Below are positions 1 through 6,322 of a DNA stretch of 8,321 bases, piece by piece (the stretch's first letter is position 1; each line of letters opens with the position of its first letter). The translations under genes and the position numbers were made by a program. The notes under the pieces are model-generated. The model worked only from the letters and a program-made list of their open reading frames with translations, had not been told where the DNA came from and made no database searches. The stretch covers positions 1 through 8,321 of the forward strand of contig JBNMFK010000165.1 in assembly GCA_051269965.1 (NCBI GenBank), read 5' to 3'. This DNA is from Arcticibacterium sp051269965 (GTDB lineage: Bacteria; Bacteroidota; Bacteroidia; Cytophagales; Spirosomataceae).

Positions 1-1099
1 TTGGGGCTAAATTAGTGACAGGTTTTATTATTAATTGGCTTCTTAGGGCATTGTCGAAAAGCGTATGTTTTCCCCAAACGCGTTGGTCACCTAAATGCCA
101 ACCATGATCTCCCCAGATCACAATGACGGTATTATCATAAAGTCCTTCTGTTTTAAGCTTGTCTATCACTAAGCCTACTTGAGCGTCTATATAACTTGTT
201 GATGCATAGTAGGCATGTCTTAGTTTTCTGGCGTATTCGTTGGAAACGGGTTTCGCTAAACTGGCAAATTCATCACCAAGCAAGTATTGATTAAACTCTC
301 CATTTCTTTGGAGGCTTTTTGTACTAATATTTTCTGGAATATTCGGACTATGAGTAACATTGATGGTTTCTTTGTCATATAAATCCCAATATTTTTTAGG
401 TGAATTAAATGGTAAATGAGGTTTAAAGAAACCTAATCCTAAAAAGAAAGGCTGTTTTCTTAATTTTAACTCCGTCAATTTCTCTAAGGCCAACTTAGTG
501 CTTAGTCCGTCTGGGTAGCCATCATCATCTACTTCTCCTACTTCGTAAGGCTTTACTTGCTTTTTCATACTTTGACGATTTTCGCCATTAGCGTATGCAA
601 AAAAAGCATTCCAGCCTGTTTTCCATTGGCCGGCATTAAAGACGAGTTCACTCCAACTGTACGGTAATTCTTTTTTCGAGGAAGGCTTTTCTTCATATCC
701 GTAAACGAGGCCATCGGCAGAATGTGATATTTTACCAATGCCCAAGGTATAATAACCGTTTCGCTTTAGATGATGAATAAATGTTTCTGGATGTTCCTCT
801 TCTTCTCTTATGGCTATTGTTTCAGCTGTTATGCTGTTTTTAAGATGTCTCCGACTGATAGGTCTCATGCCTGTAAGTAAAGCCTGCCTTGACGCACCGC
901 AAGTGGGCACCTGTACGTAGTGATTTGTGAAAACTGATGCATCACTACTTAGTTTGTCCAAATTTGGTGTATAAATAATATCTTCAGTTAAATCCTTTCT
1001 AAAGTCATCTATAGAAATGAATACTATATTCGGTTGATTCTTTTCTTTACACGAAGAGAGATAGGTAAAAAAAAAGGCTACTAAAAGATATTTTTTCAT
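1..1099 (-). CDS. Type I sulfatase, iduronate-2-sulfatase-like lipoprotein (partial, C-terminus off the left edge)
   Basis: This gene encodes a formylglycine-dependent sulfate ester hydrolase, probably exported and lipid-anchored, acting on sulfated glycans. Only the first 366 codons lie in the window; relatives run to about 480-520 residues, so the C-terminal subdomain is missing. A short signal sequence ends in the lipobox LSSC, giving Cys17 as the lipidated residue. The metal-binding aspartates are D31-D32 (SIDD). The activation motif is C67-G-A-S-R71 followed by QALLTG, so Cys67 should become formylglycine. Two motifs match the iduronate-2-sulfatase-like S1_7 group: FFKPHLPF around residues 224-231, and GDHGWHLGDQ from 330 with K344 in WGKHTLF. 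Known S1_7 enzymes act on animal or algal sulfated polysaccharides, but the substrate here cannot be read. The ATG is 12 bases after the stop of the upstream oxidoreductase, so the two are probably co-transcribed. I am confident of the family and unsure of the substrate. Confidence 0.93.
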   Translation of the reverse strand, partial: MKKYLLVAFFFTYLSSCKEKNQPNIVFISIDDFRKDLTEDIIYTPNLDKLSSDASVFTNHYVQVPTCGASRQALLTGMRPISRRHLKNSITAETIAIREEEEHPETFIHHLKRNGYYTLGIGKISHSADGLVYGYEEKPSSKKELPYSWSELVFNAGQWKTGWNAFFAYANGENRQSMKKQVKPYEVGEVDDDGYPDGLSTKLALEKLTELKLRKQPFFLGLGFFKPHLPFNSPKKYWDLYDKETINVTHSPNIPENISTKSLQRNGEFNQYLLGDEFASLAKPVSNEYARKLRHAYYASTSYIDAQVGLVIDKLKTEGLYDNTVIVIWGDHGWHLGDQRVWGKHTLFDNALRSQLIIKPVTNLAP

Positions 1100-1111
1100 T
1101 CTGACTTATTT

Positions 1112-2704
1112 TTAACATTTATGCATGATTTTTTTCATAATATTTCTTCCTGTTATGGCCGATGTTGTTAGAACTCCAGAAAACAGTGCTGCCCCAACTC
1201 CGGCTGAAACGATATCCTGACCGGTAAGGTAAAAGTTTTTTATCGGTGTTCTTGGCTTTAAGAATTTTTGACGGAAGCGGTCTGGAGTATGATCTAAGCC
1301 ATAAATTTCACCCTTCTCGTAATTCACAAAATGCTGTGTGGTTAGGGGTGAAGAGAGCTCATGATGCTCTACCTTACCCTCTAAATGTGGCAAATGTTTG
1401 AACAGAACTTTGAAAAGACGTTCTGTGATACTGGCCTTTAAGTTATCGTATTCCTCCCCACGTTTCATCCATTTAGATCCTTCCCATTTAGCGAACGCCT
1501 CAAAAGGAACAAGTGTAATGATATCAATGGTGCTTTTGCCAGGGTATCTATTCGTCCAGTCAGGGTCTTTAGCGGAAGGGAAAGAAATATAGACCACTGG
1601 GAATTCCTGATTCATATCAGCCAAATAACGGTTTACGCAACCATCATGATCCAAGTCTCCTGGATAAATCCAATAATTAGTTTTTGGTAGCATCAGCTCC
1701 TCAGGACTGCCATCTAAACCGATATATAGACATGAATGTGCGACCGAAGGGTTTACTTTCTGTATCTGCTCCTGTAGCTTATGTTTTTCAACAACAACCT
1801 TTGGTATTAACTTTTTATAGGTAGTCAAGATTCCCGCTCCACTTACTATGTTGCCCGCGGTGAATACTTTTCCGTCTCCCATTTTTACACCTATTGCTTT
1901 GTTCTTTTGTACTTGAATTTCATCTACTTCTGCACTAATTAGGATAGTTCCGCCTGCGGCTTCAATGACAGGATCTATAGTTGCAGCAATTCTAGAAGAA
2001 CCGCCAACAGGGAAACTTCCACCAGCGAAATAATGCTTGACTACGGAAGTATGCATAGCAAAGCTACTTTTTTTCGGTGTCAGTCCATAATCACCATATT
2101 GACCACAAAGTAGCTTGATAAGTTCTTCATTTTGTGTTAGAGAACGAATGACACCATAGGTAGTTCTATCTGAATATTTGTAATAGGGCTCACGCATAGA
2201 TTTCCCAATGAGCGTGCTCATCAGCGGAGGAAGAGCTTTATCGGTGTAAAACTTCTGGGCGGTTTTAGAGGCTTTAAAAATGAGTTCAACATAATTATCG
2301 ATCGCGTCTGCTTCATCTGGGAAGTATTCTTTAAGTTGACTTTTAAAGTTTTCTACCCCCTTTACCAAATCGTATTCTTTATCGCCAATAATAATTTTAT
2401 CGTAGACATCACCCATGTCTGCCCATTTGAGTTCACCTTCAGTGATATAATCAAAGAGCTTTTTTATAACAGAACTAGATTTTTGCACCTCACCGATATA
2501 ATGAATTCCAACATCCCACTCGAAGCCCTTTCGTTTAAAAACGTGTGTGAAGCCCCCTGCTACATAGTGCTTTTCAAGTATCAATACTTTTTGACCTTCT
2601 TTTGCAAGAATGGCAGCGGTGCACATACTTCCCATTCCAGAACCAATAATTATAGTGTCGTAATGGTCTGCAAGGATTGGCTTTTTCTTATAAGATTGTA
2701 TCAT
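1112..2704 (-). CDS. FAD-dependent oxidoreductase, RetSat / phytoene desaturase (CrtI) type
   Basis: This is a 530-residue flavoprotein of the family that includes all-trans-retinol 13,14-reductase, carotenoid isomerases and CrtI-type desaturases, which add or remove hydrogen on long polyene or other hydrophobic substrates. The N-terminal Rossmann motif is IIIGSGMGSM (18-27), with E44 placed to bind the FAD ribose. Next comes AGGFTHVF (49-56), then GFEWDVGIHYIGEV, which closely resembles RetSat. The C-terminal FAD motif is TGQDIVSAGVGAALFSG (494-510). There is no signal peptide, so it should be cytoplasmic or bound to the inner face of the membrane. The sixth position of the GxGxxG motif is Ser26 rather than Gly. 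It lies 50 bases after the esterase gene and 12 before the sulfatase gene. No carotenoid or lipid gene is nearby, so the substrate is unknown. The ATG at 2702-2704 sits just before the Rossmann strand and has no Shine-Dalgarno, as is usual in Bacteroidota. Confidence 0.9.
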   Translation of the reverse strand: MIQSYKKKPILADHYDTIIIGSGMGSMCTAAILAKEGQKVLILEKHYVAGGFTHVFKRKGFEWDVGIHYIGEVQKSSSVIKKLFDYITEGELKWADMGDVYDKIIIGDKEYDLVKGVENFKSQLKEYFPDEADAIDNYVELIFKASKTAQKFYTDKALPPLMSTLIGKSMREPYYKYSDRTTYGVIRSLTQNEELIKLLCGQYGDYGLTPKKSSFAMHTSVVKHYFAGGSFPVGGSSRIAATIDPVIEAAGGTILISAEVDEIQVQKNKAIGVKMGDGKVFTAGNIVSGAGILTTYKKLIPKVVVEKHKLQEQIQKVNPSVAHSCLYIGLDGSPEELMLPKTNYWIYPGDLDHDGCVNRYLADMNQEFPVVYISFPSAKDPDWTNRYPGKSTIDIITLVPFEAFAKWEGSKWMKRGEEYDNLKASITERLFKVLFKHLPHLEGKVEHHELSSPLTTQHFVNYEKGEIYGLDHTPDRFRQKFLKPRTPIKNFYLTGQDIVSAGVGAALFSGVLTTSAITGRNIMKKIMHKC

Positions 2705-2754
2705 TGATGAGGGCTTTTTTTATCGAAGATACGTCTTTCATGAAACAAATTTAA
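2705..2754 (-). promoter_or_regulatory. Candidate Bacteroidota -7 promoter box upstream of the oxidoreductase
   Basis: Read on the minus strand, TAAATTTG (2746-2753) is a full match to the Bacteroidota -7 consensus TAnnTTTG. It begins just after the esterase stop and would give a leader of about 35 bases before the ATG at 2704. I see no good TTG in the -33 region, which would fall inside the end of the esterase gene. AT-rich spacers make chance matches common, so this is a weak prediction. If real, the oxidoreductase and sulfatase could be expressed separately from the esterase. Confidence 0.25.
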
Positions 2755-4674
2755 TTAGTCATTGACATAGAAATATCTAAGTCTACAGACGCCGTCAGAG
2801 GGTTGATTGGCCTTGAGCCTTATTCTAAGTATGTGCTTGTCATTTTTAAGTTCAGATGCCAATGTATGATACCAAGGCAGGTGTAAACTGTTGCTCCATT
2901 GGGTGGCAAGATCTAGCTCTTGCCAGTTTCCTTTGTCTATTTGATACTCAATTAGTCCAGCATCTGGACCAGAAGCAATGGCAATGCCTATGGTATTCCC
3001 AGTAAAAGAAAGCCTTGCCGTTTTAGAAGCCGTGGTGCCAATGAACATGGGCACGTGGTGGTAATTAGTTCTAACTGGTCTATCGTCTGTTGGAATCCAA
3101 TTTTTATCTATCGACCAACCCTTGGCATTCTTTATATCAATCAATCTGCCATTCTCATAGGCGAAAGAATCAAGCTTATTTGCTAGTTCGAATGGAGATG
3201 GCTCACCTTTTTTGGTATTAAAGGCATTTTCAAGGAAAGTAGTTATAGCGTTTGTATAAATACTGTGACCGAAAGGACTGGGGTGGAGGTTCTTGAAGTC
3301 GTCTTCCCAGGTGAACTCTCCATTATCAATTCTCTCTGTAACTTCCTTTGCCAAGTTAATTGTGGAAATACTATAATGTTGGGCTACGCTCTCATGGTTT
3401 TGGATAACCTTGGGTACTTCCCCTTTTCTGTAAGTTTCCATTTTTTCTGGGTCCGCGAAATGCATAATGACCAAATCCATTTTTGGGTTGGTCTTTCTTA
3501 AATGCCTTATGATTCCTTCCATGGCCCTCCTTTGTTCGGTATTTGTACGGCCATTGGTAGCATCATTTACGGCGGCTTCTTCAAATAGTAAGTCTATAGT
3601 TTTTTGGTTTAATACATCTCTATTTAGTCTGAAAGCAGCAGGTGTGGTACCCATAGAGGAGATTCCCGCATTAATAAATTCGAATTCGGTTTCTGGAAAA
3701 CGTTCGGTTAAATAATTAGAAACACGGTTTCTCCAGCCGCTACCATAAGTAATAGAACCGCCTAAGAAGGCTACGCTACCTTTTTTAGTTTCTTCGAATT
3801 TGGTTTTACTATTTGCGAAATCACCTCTTAACTGATGATAGTCTGCTGTTTGAAGTTTAGTATTTGGTGTGGCATGGTACTTTATAAAATCGGCTACTGT
3901 TCTGGGCGTTTCAATTTTAAAATGGTGTCCTTTAAGCTTCTGCGTTCTTTCAGTACATGGAATAACGGTGGCTATTCCTCCAAGCTTTATATAGTTATTT
4001 ATTAAGGGAAGCGAGTTTTCTTCAATGGGCACAATCTCATCTTTCAATCCTATCATATGAAGAATAGGGACTTTGGCTTTTGCCAAATCTGCAAGATTAT
4101 TTAAAGGGATGTTTTCATAGGCTTTGGCCATTTCATCAGATTTAAAGCCGTATTCTTTTTTCAGTAGTTCCCAGTCTTTAGAGCTTCCTTCCCCTTTTCC
4201 AAAACCTCCCGGCCAACTTTTGAAATCACACACTGGGGCTTCTGCATAAATACAACTTACCCTTTGTGGATTTCTTTTAGCCCAATTGTAAATAAAAAGG
4301 CCACCTCTGCTGACACCCATCAAAGCCACTTTAGAGTGTAGCTTGTAGGTGTTTTTTACATGTGCATAAAAGTCATCCCAGATAGTCATGGCTTCTGGGC
4401 TACCGAATTTATTATCTGTGTTTACATAGACTAAATGAAAGCCTTCTGCTACCAAAATGCTATCTGCCGTGGTGTGCCAATTAGGAAAGCGTGCCCTCCA
4501 AATCCAAGGATTGCCAGCTATAGACTTTTTGGGTGAAATGATGTAAGCCTCTCGTTCTTGAAAAGTGAAGTCCAGTCTTTCAAAGCCCTTCCAGACAGAA
4601 AGTGAATCATGTTGGCTAAACGCTTGTGCTTGAATGCTTAGAAGGGTAAATAAGAGAAGGGATTTTACTTTCAT
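2755..4674 (-). CDS. Secreted two-enzyme protein: alpha/beta hydrolase + SGNH/GDSL esterase + beta-sandwich
   Basis: This 639-residue exported protein carries two probable ester hydrolases. A signal peptide covers about residues 1-19 (hydrophobic LLLFTLLSIQAQA). An alpha/beta hydrolase domain spans roughly 40-275, with nucleophile S122 in GVSRGG, a likely acid D212 (GLKDEIVP) and H250/H251 (KGHHFK). An SGNH domain spans roughly 298-485: block I GGSITYG with S307, block II NAG with G337, block III VND with N370, block V LHPSPFGH with H464. The last 140 or so residues form a predicted beta-rich domain including GPDAGLIEYQID (569-580), of a kind often attached to such SGNH enzymes and perhaps carbohydrate-binding. 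The usual SGNH Asp three residues before the catalytic His is Lys461 here. Neighbours suggest removal of acyl or methyl groups from a glycan, which is inference. A terminator lies just upstream and no promoter is obvious. Confidence 0.9.
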   Translation of the reverse strand: MKVKSLLLFTLLSIQAQAFSQHDSLSVWKGFERLDFTFQEREAYIISPKKSIAGNPWIWRARFPNWHTTADSILVAEGFHLVYVNTDNKFGSPEAMTIWDDFYAHVKNTYKLHSKVALMGVSRGGLFIYNWAKRNPQRVSCIYAEAPVCDFKSWPGGFGKGEGSSKDWELLKKEYGFKSDEMAKAYENIPLNNLADLAKAKVPILHMIGLKDEIVPIEENSLPLINNYIKLGGIATVIPCTERTQKLKGHHFKIETPRTVADFIKYHATPNTKLQTADYHQLRGDFANSKTKFEETKKGSVAFLGGSITYGSGWRNRVSNYLTERFPETEFEFINAGISSMGTTPAAFRLNRDVLNQKTIDLLFEEAAVNDATNGRTNTEQRRAMEGIIRHLRKTNPKMDLVIMHFADPEKMETYRKGEVPKVIQNHESVAQHYSISTINLAKEVTERIDNGEFTWEDDFKNLHPSPFGHSIYTNAITTFLENAFNTKKGEPSPFELANKLDSFAYENGRLIDIKNAKGWSIDKNWIPTDDRPVRTNYHHVPMFIGTTASKTARLSFTGNTIGIAIASGPDAGLIEYQIDKGNWQELDLATQWSNSLHLPWYHTLASELKNDKHILRIRLKANQPSDGVCRLRYFYVND

Positions 4675-4697
4675 TTAGGTTGAATTTTTCTGTGCTA

Positions 4698-4745
4698 TTT
4701 TTTTTAAAAAAATCGGTTAAATGGAAATGTGCCACTTAACCGATT
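4698..4745 (-). terminator. Rho-independent terminator of the isomerase-like gene
   Basis: A perfect 10-bp inverted repeat (arms 4711-4720 and 4736-4745, AATCGGTTAA and TTAACCGATT) can extend by TGG/CCA inside one mismatch, leaving a 7-base loop. On the minus strand the stem is followed by seven T (4712 down to 4706) and then eight A. It lies 24 bases after the stop of the gene ending at 4770, the right place and direction for an intrinsic terminator. The long T tract on the minus side makes it one-directional. The T/A run ends only about 25-30 bases before the esterase ATG. Confidence 0.85.
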
Positions 4746-4769
4746 GAAAATAGGTATAAATGAAATGGT

Positions 4770-5756
4770 TTATATCTGAGCCATAACCTTCTCTAATAGA
4801 GCTTTGGTAGCTTTTATACCCTCATCTTCTGAAAGTTCGGTGCCTTCGTATTCTATGCCGACGTCGCCTTTAAATCCTGCTGCCTTTACTATTTTCATGA
4901 TTCTTAAATAGTCCGAAACTGTTTCGTTGCCATCGGCATCAAAAGAAAGAGTCTTGGCACTAACTCCTTTAGCATAAGGCATTAATTCTTCTATGCCTTT
5001 GTATCGATCATACTCCTTAGCACAGCCATCTGCAGTTCTTTCCATACAGAAATTCCCAAAGTCTGGGAGAGTTCCTACATTATCCATGTTCACAGCTACC
5101 ATTACACCAGACAGCCAAGAGCCGTCAGAAGAGTAACCACCATGGTTTTCTACGATTATATTGATGCCCTGTTCTGCTCCGTATTTGCCTAATTCTGCGA
5201 GTCCTTTGGCGGCATTATTTGCTACTTCTTCCGCTGTCCCTTCTCCGGCAGCGTTTACCCTTATCGATTTTGCACCTAAAAATTTAGCAATCTTCACCCA
5301 ATTATAATGGTTTGCTATGGCTTTGCTTCTAGCTTCTTCGTCGGCATCGCCTAAATCACCCAAGGCATCACACATGATTAAGCCCACTTTTACACCCGCC
5401 AAGTCGCATCTTTTCTGGAAATCTTCCCAAAAAGCCATGTCTTCTGCTTTGCTGTAATAAAAGGTATTTACAAGTTCTATAGTATTGACGCCATAAGAAG
5501 CAGCTATTTCTGGGAAATTAATTGGGTCAAGCTCACCTTGGAGAAGAGAATCGGGATTGGTCATTAATAAACGACCGAAAGAGTCCCAGTCACCGTTGAG
5601 AGCATCACCAAAGAAACTTTTATGCAAAGACCATTGTGCCAAAGAGATGTTCATCTCAGGGGCTATTTCTTCCGTGGTTTCTGGAGTTTCGGTTTTTGGA
5701 TTACAGGAGAATAGGGCCAAGGCCAAAAGGCAAATAGAGGAGAACGATTGTTTCAT
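4770..5756 (-). CDS. Lipoprotein of the sugar phosphate isomerase/epimerase (xylose isomerase-like TIM barrel) family
   Basis: This 328-residue protein has a TIM-barrel domain of the AP endonuclease 2 / xylose isomerase-like superfamily, whose members isomerise or epimerise sugars with a divalent metal. A lipoprotein signal ends in LFSC (Cys18), followed by a flexible Thr/Pro/Glu-rich linker to about residue 35, so it acts outside the cytoplasm, tethered to a membrane and possibly surface-exposed. Barrel landmarks are NTIELVNTFY (E94), IIVENHGG (E203, H205), LPDFGNF (D232) and GIEYEG (E302). E203, D232 and E302 match three of the four usual metal ligands. The expected histidine on the seventh strand is not obvious in GVSAKTLSFD (264-273), so activity may differ from classic epimerases. 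The substrate is unknown. A terminator follows and a 14-bp palindrome precedes the ATG. The ATG is chosen because it starts the lipoprotein signal. Confidence 0.88.
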   Translation of the reverse strand: MKQSFSSICLLALALFSCNPKTETPETTEEIAPEMNISLAQWSLHKSFFGDALNGDWDSFGRLLMTNPDSLLQGELDPINFPEIAASYGVNTIELVNTFYYSKAEDMAFWEDFQKRCDLAGVKVGLIMCDALGDLGDADEEARSKAIANHYNWVKIAKFLGAKSIRVNAAGEGTAEEVANNAAKGLAELGKYGAEQGINIIVENHGGYSSDGSWLSGVMVAVNMDNVGTLPDFGNFCMERTADGCAKEYDRYKGIEELMPYAKGVSAKTLSFDADGNETVSDYLRIMKIVKAAGFKGDVGIEYEGTELSEDEGIKATKALLEKVMAQI

Positions 5757-5802
5757 TTTGAATGGGTTGGTTATTGAAGGCTAATTTAGAGAAATTTTAC
5801 TT

Positions 5803-5816
5803 TTTACTGCGGTAAA
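5803..5816. promoter_or_regulatory. Candidate operator palindrome upstream of the isomerase-like gene
   Basis: TTTAC-TGCG-GTAAA is a 14-bp inverted repeat with perfect 5-bp arms, 47 bases upstream of the ATG at 5756, within the likely promoter region. Its size and even symmetry around a GC-containing centre resemble operators of LacI- or GntR-type sugar regulators. A second GGTAAA half lies at about 5874-5879 in the same orientation. No such regulator is encoded in the window, and no -7 box is evident here. Confidence 0.3.
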
Positions 5817-6031
5817 TCAAGAAAGCTTCAAGTATTCATTAGTGAAACATACTTTGTTTGAAAAACATATCGTGGTAAATAAGTTGACCCCTAAAGTAGT
5901 ATTTTTAATAATTAGGTTTTGTTGGTTTTTGCCTTAAATCTAGGTTTTAATAAAATTGATATACAAATCATTAGGAGGGCTATTAAGATATGTGAGAGGA
6001 TTAGTAACAAATTTGGAGTCACATAAATCTA

Positions 6032-6190
6032 AGGACGTTTGAGATCGTCGAAGCTTTCGATGGAAGGTGGAGTCTGTACGGTCAAAGAAGTCTCCTGAGA
6101 TAGACAGAAACATAAGACGTCTTCAAGGCGAAGCAAGGCTGATATTGTGTCTTTAAGTATTAGATAGAAGAATCTGAGTATGAAATGTGC
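6032..6190 (-). other. Unexplained GC-richer block with stop-bounded open frames; possible repeat or gene remnant
   Basis: On the minus strand, 53 codons are open between a TAG just upstream of 6190 and a TAG at 6029-6031, without an ATG. The reading ends in TVQTPPSIESFDDLKRP, which looks protein-like. The plus strand also has an open frame of 37 codons from about 6042 to 6152, rich in Arg, Lys and Ser. The block contains a perfect 10-bp palindrome AAGACGTCTT (6114-6123) and a hairpin TCGAA-gct-TTCGA near 6047-6059. Open frames on both strands plus palindromes fit a dispersed repeat or structured RNA better than a working gene. A decayed coding fragment is the alternative. I cannot identify it. 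Confidence 0.3.
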
Positions 6191-6226
6191 CTATTTTTCA
6201 GAGAACCGTAGTCTTGATTTATTAGT

Positions 6227-6266
6227 GAGCCTACGGAAAGTGAAACTTTTTACTTTACGTAGGCTC
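6227..6266. repeat. Long inverted repeat / hairpin downstream of the permease
   Basis: Arms 6227-6241 and 6252-6266 (GAGCCTACG-g-AAAGT and ACTTT-a-CGTAGGCTC) pair over 15 positions with one mismatch. Three more weak pairs inside nearly close the 10-base loop. It begins 57 bases after the permease stop on the minus strand. Neither side has a T tract, so it is not a textbook intrinsic terminator, though it could protect the 3' end of the message or be the end of a repeat. CCGTAG at 6206-6211 is complementary to CTACGG at 6231-6236, offering a competing fold. Confidence 0.6.
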
Positions 6267-6322
6267 TTCTCATGTCTGCATGTGTCAAACTGCACTTCAA
6301 ACTTCTGAATTTAGCCTGTCAT

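Larger units (their letters stand above)
5757..6322. other. 566-base intergenic stretch between permease and isomerase-like genes
   Basis: No convincing gene is visible. From 5757 to about 6020 it is AT-rich and apart from the palindrome at 5803-5816 shows nothing I can name. From about 6030 to 6190 it is visibly more GC-rich, with open frames on both strands, and it is listed separately. From 6200 to 6270 it holds a strong hairpin. The length is large for this otherwise compact region, so it may carry a decayed element, a small RNA or the leader of the isomerase-like gene. Confidence 0.7.

Noticed and set aside
1398..3715. Plus-strand open frames at 1398-1592, 2336-2707, 3265-3501 and 3467-3715
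   Set aside because: They lie opposite the well-supported oxidoreductase and esterase genes, and their translations show no family motif.
5821..6058. Inverted 9-bp copies GAAAGCTTC (about 5822-5830) and GAAGCTTTC (about 6050-6058)
   Set aside because: They share the self-complementary core AAGCTT, lie over 200 bases apart and do not extend, so chance is the simplest explanation.
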